Numbered from the stretch's first letter, positions 1-8,225 are shown. The stretch is 11,022 nt of DNA from Zygnema cylindricum (GCA_037447655.1 JBBHKE010000768.1:188001-199022); one strand, 5' to 3'. Translations and numbers: made by a program. The notes: a model not told the origin generated them from the letters alone.

Positions 1-847
1 TTCCCATGGTCGGCGTCTTAAGAGGCCTATTAGAAGGCCACGCGTTCCTCGGAGGTGGTGGGGATTGGTCAAATTGGTTTCCTTGAGATTCAGGATTTTC
101 ATAAGCATCCCACCACGACGATTGCATCTCATACCTAACCGCATATTCAACCGCTTGCTCAAAGGTAAATTTCAGCCCATATGTTTGCCTGAGATGAGTT
201 TGAATGAATATTTTCGATTGAGGAGGAAACTCTCCCACGAATTTATGGACAGCCTCTGCATCGAACATAAGGTCCAGTAAGGTTTCTCGAAGGGTTTCCA
301 TATCACCTCGTAAAGCAGGGGCTGTCTTACCCGGCCTACGTTTGAAGTTCATCAACTCCTTAACCTGATCTGGATTTTGCATCCGGTATTCTTCCTGGAG
401 AAGATCAAACATGACCGATAGCGGGTCACGTAAAAGAATTAATCCTCCCGGTCTAGCTAGAACCGCCACACGGGTAGCCACAACATATCGCTGGATGGCT
501 AGATATAGCTCATCCCCATTAACATCCAATACTGCCGGAACAGCGGCTTGGTAGGGAATTTCTACCTGGCCGGGAACGGCTGGGAGTCATGCAAAGGGTG
601 GAGAGTGCTCTGTCATTTGAAAAATACTTTCATACTTCCGTGTGCATAAAGTGAGAGCTGAACCGCGAAGGTATCGACCGAGGAGAGAGAAAGCGACCCT
701 AAGGTCAAAACGCTCTTGATATCGGAAGGCTAAGTCCCTCATTTCTGTGTTATAAAGCATGCGGAAATGAGATAAGAACATGGTATCCTTCGATCTAAAA
801 AAACAGAATTGCATCCTACCCATTGATCCCTCTGAGGAGGAAGCCAT
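1..847 (-). pseudogene. Gag-like retroelement protein, 5' part, one internal stop, cut by window edge
   Basis: One minus-strand frame runs from the ATG at 847 to the window edge (about 282 codons), broken only by TGA at 587-589; both halves share the frame, so a single point change explains it (a CGA to TGA change would fit). The first about 86 residues begin MASSSEGSMGRM. The second half is mostly helical and charged, with FKRRPGKTAPALRGDMETLR, then a segment ending in EQAVEYAVRYE, then a proline/glutamine/asparagine-rich tail. A charged helical block followed by such a linker is the layout of retrotransposon Gag before the zinc knuckle, which would lie off the left edge. Gag would form the virus-like particle. 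I do not recognise the family; Ty3/gypsy-like is a guess. It is better preserved than the copia pieces further right. The start is the first ATG of the frame. Confidence 0.55.
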
Positions 848-1505
848 GTCGTCAAAAGATGATGCACCGGTTGTTCCAAATTTGGACTAACCAGAAATTG
901 AAATGTAAGGGGATGAGAAAAGATTTCCCTGAAAAGTCTTCTTCCGTTTTATCTCGGTATGACCGACAGGAAACTGATCATAATGAGGAGACTGTGGTCA
1001 ATACTGGCCGAACTTACGGAGATCTAGGGGCCGCAACCGAAACCGGTGCGTCCGTAGACTCGTGTAAACTAGAAAGATCTAACTGCGGTGGACGGAAAAA
1101 TATCCCGCCGCGGGTAGATCCGGATGGATAACGTAAGTTATCCCAATTCGTGGGCATAAACGAAGAGAAAACCCTCGATTATGACTAGAAATTTTGGAAC
1201 GACCTAACCTAGGTGCGTCAAATGACAGGCCAATCCACACAAAACAAGCGAACACACGAAAGCTCTAGTAAGACCCGGTGGTCAGATCTAGCAAAAAGCC
1301 AGAATACCAAAAAATCTACCGTGCAAATAATGGGGCAAGGTCGAAGGGCTAGATCTATAAAAACAAACAGAGAACTATCTAGGCACCTTTCGGTGCAGAT
1401 CTACAATGGCATAGATAGAAAATTGTCTAAACAATGCCACCCACGACAAGATCTATGAAAGAAAATCCAATCCAGACAGGTACAGGAAACCTCAAGGCCA
1501 CTCAC
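848..1505 (-). other. Probable untranslated leader of the gag-like element
   Basis: No credible coding frame is seen on either strand. Lying directly upstream of the gag-like ATG at 847, it is best read as that element's leader. It holds six copies of TAGATCT (minus strand; AGATCT cores at 1020, 1075, 1284, 1351, 1397 and 1449) and a short hairpin at 1383-1396. I could not find a convincing primer-binding site or LTR boundary, so the leader assignment is inference from position. Confidence 0.35.
1383..1396 (-). other. Small hairpin with GAAA (GNRA) tetraloop
   Basis: On the minus strand the sequence is GCACCGAAAGGTGC: a perfect 5-bp stem closed by GAAA, a GNRA tetraloop if transcribed. It touches one of the six AGATCT motifs (1397-1402). 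The folding is directly visible; any role in packaging, dimerisation or translation of the element RNA is inference. Confidence 0.5.
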
Positions 1506-1629
1506 GGCCAGATAGCATGCAAGAAAAGCCAGGAAAATGCAAATGCTCAAAAAGAAAGGTACTGAGTGGCCAGATAGCATGCAAGAAATGCCAAGAAAAT
1601 GCAAATGCTCAAAAAGAAAGGTACGTAAC
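1506..1629. repeat. 62-bp tandem duplication, two copies
   Basis: Units at 1506-1567 and 1568-1629 both begin GGCCAGATAGCATGCAAGAA. They differ at two positions over the first 55 bp and diverge in the last few bases. It lies in the non-coding leader upstream of the gag-like frame and looks like a local tandem duplication younger than most decay in the window. Confidence 0.9.
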
Positions 1630-2240
1630 ATAACCAATCCACATCGATCCCCTACACGAGTGTCCAAATTACAAAGGAACGCTCTTGCACCCGGAAGGCA
1701 TCGTGATACTTACAAAACACCTTTAATACTTTGGTGAGTGCTAAAAGTGAACCGGACTTGGTCGAGGCAAGTCGGATTTTGCACAGCTCCCTGGAATCGA
1801 ACTCGCTCCGGTTCCGAATAAACGTGCCAAGAACCACTGTTAAACACCAAAGCAATTAGTATCCTGCTAGGGTAAGCGTATCGGCGCTGTGCCACGCTAT
1901 GCCCAACTATAAAGCGGTGATAATTATAGGTGATAATTCGTGCAATCTTAATATATATAATAAATATATTTTTATATTGTTAAGTTTACTGAATGATTAA
2001 ATTTGACAAGAGAAGAAGAAAGAAAATATCAAATCCCACACAAAATAAACATCCACTAGTTAACAAATTAAGTTGCACTAAAAGAAAGAAATATGAGGAA
2101 TATTGAGAAAATTTCAAATAAAACACAAAATACGGTAAAATTGGTCAAAAAGGTTTCCCAAACCCTAATTCCACGCTGTAAAAATCAATAATCTGTGACC
2201 AATGAATGGTAATATGCTGACCTAGGGTTAATAATTTCAA
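1630..2240. other. Non-coding, AT-rich from about 1920; nothing recognised
   Basis: Only short chance frames occur. The first 200 bp (to about 1840) are of mixed composition and could be the U5/leader end of the element whose gag starts at 847; a TGTTAAACACC stretch near 1837 might mark an LTR end but no matching second LTR is in the window. Beyond 1920 the sequence is AT-rich. One isolated telobox AAACCCTAA lies at 2160-2168. Confidence 0.4.
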
Positions 2241-2340
2241 AAAATAAATCCTAAATCCGCCCAAACCCTAAATCTGCGGCCCAAACCCTAAATCTGCAGT
2301 CAAACCCTAATTCCGCAGATTAACCCTAAAATCTGACCCA
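2241..2340. repeat. Telobox-containing short tandem array, period about 17-20 bp
   Basis: Five imperfect units follow one another; the clearest is CCAAACCCTAAATCTGCGGC at 2261. AAACCCT starts at 2263, 2283 and 2302, with decayed versions near 2246 and 2321, and a further related segment (CCTAAATCTGCAGACC) after 2349. AAACCCTAA is the plant telomere-type motif and the telobox of plant promoters, but the unit is 20 bp rather than 7 bp, so this is a local minisatellite containing a telobox and not a telomere remnant. Confidence 0.75.
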
Positions 2341-3640
2341 GAATCAGACCTAAATCTGCAGACCAGAAATATGGCGCCAACAAGATAGGAGGCAAGGATC
2401 GAAAGAAACAGAGAAACAAAAAAAACAAAAACAAAATGTGTTATTTTTTTCTAAATAAAAATTGTAAATTTAATTATTTTTATAATTTTTTTTTTTTCAA
2501 GACAAAAGTGAAAGCTAAATCACAAATGGTGAGAAAGTAGGGGAAAAACTCGTAGAAAGATAAATCCGGATCAAAAACCAAATCAAAAATAGGTGGAAGA
2601 AAATTTAGAAATGAAAAGATGGATTTTATATTGAAAATAATGTAATTTATATTTTTATTTTCTTTAGATTTTTGTTCTCACACCAAACTGAGAAGCAAAA
2701 CTGAAAATGAAAGATAAAGTGGATGGAAAATGGAAAGACATAAACAAGAATAAAAACTGAATATGAAAAGTAATATTTTTTTTATGAAATAAAATTTATA
2801 TTATTAATAATTTTTTTTTTTAAATAATCCACTTTTAGAAAATGTGATTTTGAAAAGTGTAGCTTTTGGACAAGAATACTAAGCCACAAGGTAGCCACTA
2901 GGCTCTCCGGTCTTTATCGTATTCTCTACAAGAGTTATCTTGAAGAGGCAGCAAAGCAAATAAACAATTTCAACCAAACAAGGAAAATTCCTAGAATCAG
3001 GTCAAAATTTACTTCCCCACTCCCAACCGAAATGCAAACAAAACAAACACAAACACTCCAAACCGTTCCGCTGCCCGTAGAAGGCGTAGCTGGATCCAGA
3101 TGCCTCTCCACACGAACTTCACTCCACCACTTCCCAAAAATGACTCAAGTTGGAGGGAAACCTTCCAGACTTGGCTTTGAGCCGTGTGGATTAAAAAGCG
3201 CTGGCAGAAAAAACAAAGGTAAATGTTCTTACCCTATCTAGCCTCTACAGCTAGGTAGCAATAAGAGAGAGAAAACGTGAGCAATCGGTGAGAGAGAGCA
3301 AGAGAGAAGCTCAACCGCCAAGAGAAAATTATTGTCCAAAAGCTAAAATTCTCTAAGTCTAAGAATTAGCCTAAGTAGGAGCTACGCTAGGCCTAAGCAA
3401 AACTAGCCTACGCCTAGCCTACTTTACATGCATGAAACTACGTAAGATGTAGGCCAATAGGCGGCCAACATCATCTGCCGTACGCCTGAAAAAATCCACA
3501 GTCCGAGGGTAAAAACCCTCCCTAACTACATGTATGCGGGAACCTACATGGGTTCGCGACTTAAATAAAGAGAAGGAATCAATGCGTCGCCGATACTCCT
3601 GGAAATTGCGATTCGGCACCAAATGATACAACGCGTCCAT
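2341..3640. other. AT-rich non-coding stretch; nothing recognised
   Basis: From about 2400 to 2830 it is very AT-rich with A and T runs, too stop-dense to code. From 2880 to 3420 it is more mixed, with GA-rich patches (3265-3315) and short CTAGCC/GGCTAG-type words near 3370-3420. Short open frames (for example 3032-3241 plus and 3419-3790 minus) show no recognisable domain. It may be LTR or intergenic sequence of the left-hand element; I cannot place borders. Confidence 0.45.
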
Positions 3641-3810
3641 ACTTCGAAATCGCGTGCATATGCACGAAACAAAGCATACCGCACGAAATACTCGAAATCG
3701 AAATACCTGCGCACGAAATAAAAAGTATCGCACGAAATTAGAATGGTTCAACAAACATATAAATAAATGAACTAACGCAAAATTTCGCACGTGCGAACGA
3801 AAAAACTAGA
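3641..3810. repeat. Degenerate edge of the CG-rich minisatellite
   Basis: CGCACGAAAT-like words recur irregularly here (near 3690, 3710 and 3730), resembling the half-unit of the array that begins at 3811 but without clean 20-bp phasing. It is best read as decayed flanking units. Confidence 0.45.
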
Positions 3811-3946
3811 CGTGCGTGCATCAAATCGTGCGTGCATGCATAATATCGCGTGTGCATGCATTAAATCGCGCGCACGTGGCTTAAACCGTGCGTGCATGCA
3901 AAATACCGCGCATGCATGCAAAATTCCGCGTTTGCGTGCAAAATAC
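3811..3946. repeat. CpG-rich minisatellite, 20-bp period, left part
   Basis: Seven units start at 3811 (16 bp), 3827, 3847, 3867, 3887, 3907 and 3927; a representative unit is CGTGCGTGCATGCAAAATAC. Each has a CG/TG/CA alternating half and an AT-rich half ending in AAATAC, TAATAT or similar. Purine-pyrimidine alternation is strong and CATGCA recurs. The array resumes at 4986 after an inserted LTR. No coding potential is seen. Confidence 0.9.
3942..3946. repeat. Target-site duplication AATAC, left copy
   Basis: AATAC lies immediately before the TG that opens the solo LTR and is repeated exactly at 4981-4985 after its closing CA. A 5-bp duplication is the usual footprint of copia-type integrase. 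Confidence 0.8.
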
Positions 3947-4157
3947 TGTAGAAATTAAAGGTTATTTTAGTATTTTCTAGGTTTTGTAAAATTCAGAAAA
4001 AAAGCAGAGGCAGTCTGCCTCTAACTCTTCTCTCCAGCTGCCACAGTTGTCGCAATCATTGAAAGTTGGAGAGGGAGATAGAGCCATGGCCGCCTATGCT
4101 ATCCCGACAAAGACATATATTAGGTTAGTAGATTTTACCAAAATAAACTTAGCGGGC

Positions 4158-4174
4158 CCAAGTTTTGAACCTGG
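4158..4174 (-). other. tRNA T-arm/B-box-like segment, antisense in the solo LTR
   Basis: On the minus strand CCAGGTTCAAAACTTGG has a 5-bp stem (one G-T pair) and a 7-nt loop TTCAAAA, and contains GTTCAAAAC, fitting the Pol III B-box consensus GWTCRANNC. About 45 bp upstream on that strand TAGCTAAGGCT fits the A-box consensus at 10 of 11 positions. This resembles a decayed tRNA-derived sequence carried inside the LTR. No complete tRNA fold is visible. Confidence 0.4.
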
Positions 4175-4506
4175 TACCTGCCGTCCGCCTGTGTAGCTGG
4201 TAGCCTATAGCCTTAGCTAACTAGGCAAAACCAGAGATATATGATATAGGGTTTGATAGTTATTTAACTGTTAACACGTAGGCTATTTTCATTCAACGGG
4301 ATATTTAGACATAGATACAATTTGTAATGTAGTGCGTACAGGACATCCGAAACGGATACCGCGCATTTGTTTGGAAGGCGAAACAAATATTGTGCTAGTA
4401 TTTATGACGGCCACGATTGTAATTTGGCTAAATCGGACGGCCACGAAGCATGCCGAGATCGCGCAATAGGTTTTTGGCGGTTTGAGGTCGATGTCACATC
4501 AATCGC

Positions 4507-4527
4507 CACGTGGCACAATCACATTGG
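4507..4527 (+). promoter_or_regulatory. G-box (CACGTG) plus CCAAT box in the solo LTR
   Basis: CACGTG at 4507-4512 is followed 10 bp later by ATTGG (reverse CCAAT) at 4523-4527. The other LTR keeps both motifs with the same 10-bp gap. G-boxes bind plant bZIP/bHLH factors and CCAAT binds NF-Y; in an LTR they would belong to the U3 promoter. Function is inferred from motif and conservation only. Confidence 0.45.
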
Positions 4528-4605
4528 ATTATGGCATCTCCGGGGATTCTAGGAACGAATCCAAAAATGACATGTGTCGACTTTTTGGCCATGTCTTACA
4601 ATGGC

Positions 4606-4644
4606 CGTACACAAAGTACACCGGCACCTGTACCTTTATGTACG
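4606..4644 (+). other. Conserved LTR stem-loop, solo LTR copy
   Basis: CGTACACAAAG (4606-4616) pairs with CTTTATGTACG (4634-4644) with one mismatch, and a further GTAC pair can form within the 17-nt loop. The same position in the 7708-8870 LTR folds with perfect 11-bp arms. Confidence 0.5.
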
Positions 4645-4980
4645 ATACACTATTATGATTAGTGCCATTCTTCACTAGATACAGTTTTAGAGAGAGATAG
4701 GACTTAGAAAAATTTGATAGATTAGACCCTCTCTCCCAGAGAGCTTCTAAACAAAAGGTGAACTTTGACCCTTCAGAACTTAGTGCTCAGGGGAGCAAAT
4801 TCAGAGATTCTTTTTGCTATCCACTCAGGGGAGTCTTACTTTTACACGGGTGAAAGTGGTCAGAGTTTTTGTCTGCTAGGGTGAGAATTATTCTTGCTGA
4901 AACACAAAGGGGTCAGGGTTATCCTAGAGGCTTCGTGTGAGCTGCCTACTCTGGAGTCCTATGGAGGTCTCAGAGTTGCA

Positions 4981-4985
4981 AATAC
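4981..4985. repeat. Target-site duplication AATAC, right copy
   Basis: This is the exact second copy of 3942-3946. Removing the LTR and one AATAC restores the 20-bp phase of the minisatellite, which independently supports these LTR borders. Confidence 0.8.
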
Positions 4986-5105
4986 CGCGCTTTCGTGCGA
5001 AATACCGCTCGTGCATCTGAAATACAGCGCTTGCGTGCATTATATTGTGCGCGCATGCCGAATATCGCGCGTGCGGGTATGATATCGTGCGCGCGGGCAA
5101 CCGAC
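4986..5105. repeat. CpG-rich minisatellite, 20-bp period, right part
   Basis: Units start at 4986, 5006, 5026, 5046, 5066 and 5086; examples are CGCGCTTTCGTGCGAAATAC and CGCGCGTGCGGGTATGATAT. They continue the array of 3811-3946 in phase. The last unit dissolves at about 5100-5125 into the end of the copia RNase H fragment. Confidence 0.88.
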
Positions 5106-5452
5106 ACGATGCGGCATGACCTCCATCACCCACATACAATACATATCTAGGAGTACATCTCCTCATCGGAGCATCACCATATGTGGCATCACTCCAAGTA
5201 GTGATGTTAATATTCCCTCCACCCAAATGCAACCATAGCTCCCTAGTTCTTATCAAATATCTAAGGACTCTCTTAGCTGCCTCCCAATCTCTCTTAGTAG
5301 GAGCATTTAGACTTCTACTCAGCATTCTTACAGCTGCAGCCAAATCCGGTTGGGTTCAATTTATAAAATAGATTAGGCTTCCCACTACTTGCTTGTAAAG
5401 AATACTCTGCATAAACTTATGTTATCCCGGACCTAATTCCTCATGTATGATT
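5106..5452 (-). pseudogene. Copia RT-RNase H connection and truncated RNase H
   Basis: The minus frame contains LYKQVVGSLIYF, one stop, then AAAVRMLSRSLNAPTKRDWE and KRVLRYL, the conserved stretch between reverse transcriptase and RNase H in copia pol. TTWSDATYGD follows, with the first acidic active-site residue of RNase H in WSD, then YVLYVGDG. RNase H would degrade the RNA strand during reverse transcription. After GDG the similarity ends and codons are supplied by the repeat array, so the later RNase H acidic residues are missing. The frame continues to 4924 only by reading through repeat and LTR sequence. Confidence 0.82.
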
Positions 5453-5520
5453 ATGACTCTTTCTTCCAAACTCCCCTCACTTCCATTCTTCAACTCTATT
5501 GGAGTTGTACAACTAATAGT

Positions 5521-5554
5521 CTTATCCATTTGAAACTCTTATCCATTTGAAACT
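5521..5554. repeat. 17-bp tandem duplication in the copia pol fragment
   Basis: CTTATCCATTTGAAACT occurs at 5521-5537 and again at 5538-5554, exactly adjacent. A 17-bp insertion shifts the reading frame of the region between reverse transcriptase and RNase H, so it is one of the inactivating changes. Confidence 0.85.
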
Positions 5555-5569
5555 TTTCAAACCTGTTCC

Positions 5570-6300
5570 CTATTGCTTTATATTTTTTTTTTCTCTGTCT
5601 CTTTCTACTTGAATTCCCAAAATAAAACTTCCCTCTCCCATATCCTTTATCTCAAATCTCCCCTTAAGATCCGTTTTCAATTTATTAATTTTGTCCATTG
5701 ATTTACTAAAACCAAGCAAATCATCAACATAAATTGCAATAAAAATAACACTTTCCTCAACTTTGAAAACATAGATTGAGTGATCTGAGATGATCCGGAT
5801 AGATCCCACACCAGTAAAAAACTCATCAAGCTTTTTATTCAATTGTCAGGGTGCCTGTTTCAACCCATAAAGAGATTTAATCAGCTGGCATACCTTACTC
5901 TCATCTCCTTGCTCCCTAAATCCTTCGGGTTGTCGCATGAAGATCTCCTCTTCCAATTCTCCATGCAAAAAGGCTGTCTTGATGTCCATTTGGTGCACCT
6001 CTATGTCTTGCGCTGCTGCCAAACTGAGAAGTATGCGGACGGAGGGAAATCTGACCACCGATTAAAGGTTTCCTCGTAATCGATTCCCTCCTTCTGTGTA
6101 AATCCTTTTGCCACTAACTGGGCCTTGTAGCGCTCAATGGTGTTATCTAGGTTCAGTTTTAATTTGAACACCCACTTACAACGGAGTGGCTTTCGGTTAG
6201 GTGGACAATCCACTAACTCCCAAGTATCGGCTGCCATAATTGAGGCCATTTCCTCATTGATGGCTGTCTTCTACCGGTTCCTTTCTGGACAGTTCATCGA
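5570..6300 (-). pseudogene. Copia reverse transcriptase, broken
   Basis: On the minus strand the N-terminal part at 6249-6060 has [17 protein letters not shown] and [18 protein letters not shown]. The frame then shifts by one base near 6050-6060 and continues with VHQMDIKTAFLHGELEEEIF and CQLIKSLYGLKQAP. A TGA at 5843-5845 follows, then NKKLDEFF and the catalytic IYVDDLLGF box (YVDD at 5720-5731), ending in ILGIQVERDREK. These are the conserved blocks of a copia RT (RVT_2). The acidic triad is visible (D of MDIKTAFLHG, DD of YVDD), but one shift and one stop prevent a full product. It would copy element RNA to cDNA in virus-like particles. Confidence 0.92.
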
Positions 6301-6468
6301 CTCTCCATAAGTCTGAGGTTCATCCGGATGAGATAGTTTTGTTACCTTGTTATTAACATGTTTTTCTTGCAACCTTCTGCTACTTCTCCTTCCTCCCTTG
6401 AACTGTGTTGCCGGAATAGATGGTTCTCGTGGGTTTTTTCGAACAATCTCGGCCTCTCCTCTATCCCT

Positions 6469-7640
6469 TCATTCCGGGTCAATTTCCACCACGTTTTTCG
6501 GTTCGGGTAGAGTTGTCACACGAGTTTCCACGGGCGAGTCATTCTCAGTCTGATTTGTGCATGCAAAAATGTCTTCTTCTTTGAAACGTGGATACTTAGG
6601 AAGCTCAAAGTCATTGGAATTTTCTGACTCAAATCTAATTTCTACTAACTTTGTATATTTTAAGCGATCCACAGACTTTCCTTCATCCATAACTATTAGG
6701 TGCTTTACTAAGATTATATATTCCCTTTTAAGATCATAAACTTTGTATCCTTTTACATCCTTGTCATATCCTAACAAATACCTTGGTTTTCCTTTGGGAT
6801 CTAGCTTCCAATTAGACGAATCTGTATCTAGACCGAACAGTTGACTGCCGAAAACCTTTAAGTGAGATATGTATGGTTTCCGGCCGGTCCATCTCTCATA
6901 AGGTGTTTGGTATTTTATCACTGAGGTAAGAACTCTATTTTGCACAGTTCAGTGCTTCGTCCCAAAATCTTTTTCCTATCTCTTATCCAACAAAATACTT
7001 CTAACACTATCACTTAGTGTCCTATTTAATCTTTCGGCTACCCTATTCTGTTACGGGTTTTCTAGAAATGTCTTTTGTTGTTGGACTCCATCTTCCCTCA
7101 GAAAATCCTCAAAGTCGTTAGAGGTATACTCTCCACCATTGTCACTATTTACTCTCTTGATTGGGGTTACATGGTGTTTTTCACTCCATGCTTTATATTA
7201 TCTAAAACATTCCTAAACTTCTAACTTATTTTTCAAAAAATACACCCTAGAATACCTAGACCAATCATCATTGATAGTCATCATAAATCTCTTTCCCACC
7301 GGTGAAGGCACTTTGGCTGGTCCGCAAACCTTTGTGTGTACTAAATCTAGAATCTTTTCTCCCTTATAGGTGGCAATTTTTGGGAAAGGTAACCTGTGTG
7401 CTTTACCTTGAGCGCATCCACTACAATCACCTAAATTCTCACTCTCACCGAACTGAATCCCTTCCACTACTCCCATCTTTTTCATCTCTCATAACTTATC
7501 TAGATTCACATGCCCAAGCCTCTTATGCTACAACATTATATCAGTAACACCAGCGCAATAAAGTTTCTTCTTTTCATTGTTTAAAATCAACCTGAACATT
7601 CATTGGCTACCTTTTTCAGCAATAAAATAAACTTCATCCT
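6469..7640 (-). pseudogene. Copia GAG-pre-integrase and integrase, broken
   Basis: Minus strand. HKRLGHVN (7504-7527) and CSGCAQGKAHRLPF give the HHCC zinc-binding part. The catalytic core follows: INDDWSRYSRVYFL (first D, near 7260-7276), SDNGGEYTS (second D, 7121-7145) and VAERLNR (E, 7021-7041). All three catalytic acids survive. The C-terminal part (6945-6469) begins QNRVLTSVIKYQTPYERWTG and has HLKVFGSQLF and LLGYDKDVKGYKVYD. Stops sit just before HKRLGH, inside the core (after KLEV, after FLENP and after LLDKR) and just before the C-terminal part. Integrase would insert the cDNA with a 5-bp target duplication. Residue spacing is normal for the family apart from the stops. Confidence 0.9.
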
Positions 7641-8184
7641 CAAAACTAGCAGGAAAGACTCCTTTCCTAATGCTAGTACCAAACCGTTATCATCTAATAC
7701 AGATGTATGAAACTCTGAGACCTCCATTGGTCCTCAGAGTAGGCAACTCACAAGAGCTTATCTAGATAGTGCCGAATTCAAGTTGATTTAAACCCAAATG
7801 ACTGACAATTTGACAGTGAGAATCCCAATACAGATTTACCTTTGTGAAAGAAGGCTTTCTGTGTGCTTAGTTTCCCCACAGAATGCAAAGTTAGAATATG
7901 AGAATTTGGGCATATTCACCCACTTTGAATTTCCCTAATAAATGCAGCCACCTTGGCAAGCAAAAACTTTGACCAACTACACCTTCGTGTAGCGTGGACT
8001 CCCGTGAGTTTGCAACAAAAAGAATCTCTGAATTTGCTCCCTTGAGGAGTTAGTTATGGAGGGTCAAAGTTGACCTTTTGTACAGGAGCTCTCTCGGAGA
8101 GAGGCGGCTACCTACTAAATTTTCTAAGTCCCATCTCTCTCTAAACTCTATCTACTGACGTACGGCACCAATCACATTACAGTG

Positions 8185-8225
8185 TCGTACAGAAAAGTAC
8201 AGGTGTCAGTGTTCTTTCTGTACGA
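8185..8225 (-). other. Conserved LTR stem-loop, 3' LTR copy
   Basis: TCGTACAGAAA (8185-8195) and TTTCTGTACGA (8215-8225) are perfect inverted repeats around a 19-nt loop that itself can form a short imperfect stem. The solo LTR keeps the fold with one mismatch. It could act at RNA level (for example near R/polyadenylation) or as a protein site. Confidence 0.55.

Larger units (their letters stand above)
3947..4980 (+). mobile_element. Solo LTR (1034 bp) of a copia-type element, plus orientation
   Basis: It starts TGTAGAAATT, ends CAGAGTTGCA and is flanked by AATAC on both sides. It matches, in inverted orientation, the 3' LTR at 7708-8870 over most of its length and the partial LTR at 10771-11022 near its end. 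No primer-binding site follows and no polypurine tract precedes it: minisatellite lies directly on both sides, so it is a solo LTR left by LTR-LTR recombination. It is about 130 bp shorter than the 7708-8870 copy because of a deletion near its 3' end (around 4880-4920). Shared landmarks are a G-box with a CCAAT box, two hairpins and a T-arm-like segment. Confidence 0.88.
5106..7707 (-). mobile_element. Ty1/copia pol fragment, truncated at both visible ends
   Basis: Reading leftwards on the minus strand gives GAG-pre-integrase, integrase, reverse transcriptase and the first part of RNase H, which is the Pseudoviridae order. The high-coordinate end is interrupted at 7707/7708 by the LTR of the neighbouring element; the missing gag and protease may continue beyond that insertion, outside the window. 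The low-coordinate end stops inside RNase H and joins the minisatellite, so the rest of RNase H and a 3' LTR are absent. Several stops and at least one frameshift make it non-functional. Confidence 0.88.

Noticed and set aside
1785-1850. Possible tRNA remnant, primer site or LTR end (GTTCGATTC on the minus strand; TGTTAAACACC)
   Set aside because: A B-box-like word is present but no A box, stem pairing or recognisable tRNA 3' end complement; no second LTR to confirm a border.
2241-2340. True interstitial telomere
   Set aside because: The period is about 20 bp, not 7 bp, and linkers are non-telomeric.
2370-2385. TGGCGCCA near 2371 as a primer-binding site
   Set aside because: It resembles the start of TGGCGCC-type sites, but no further tRNA match follows on either strand and no LTR end adjoins it.
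3419-3790. 123-codon minus-strand open frame
   Set aside because: Its N-terminal half is just translated degenerate repeat (CACGAAATAC words) rich in Arg/Phe; no domain or sensible composition.
4945-4980. GGTCTCAGAGTT as a degenerate CCA-end tRNA-Met primer site (TGGTATCAGAGC type)
   Set aside because: It is present in all three LTR copies, including the solo LTR and the 3' LTR, and the AATAC duplication places it inside the LTR; the real site is the abutting anticodon-arm match.
3811-5105. CRISPR-like array
   Set aside because: Units are contiguous 20-bp tandem repeats without unique spacers, in plant-type DNA.
4924-5110. Tail of the RNase H frame beyond YVGDG
   Set aside because: These codons read through the minisatellite and the end of the solo LTR, so they are not protein-coding sequence.
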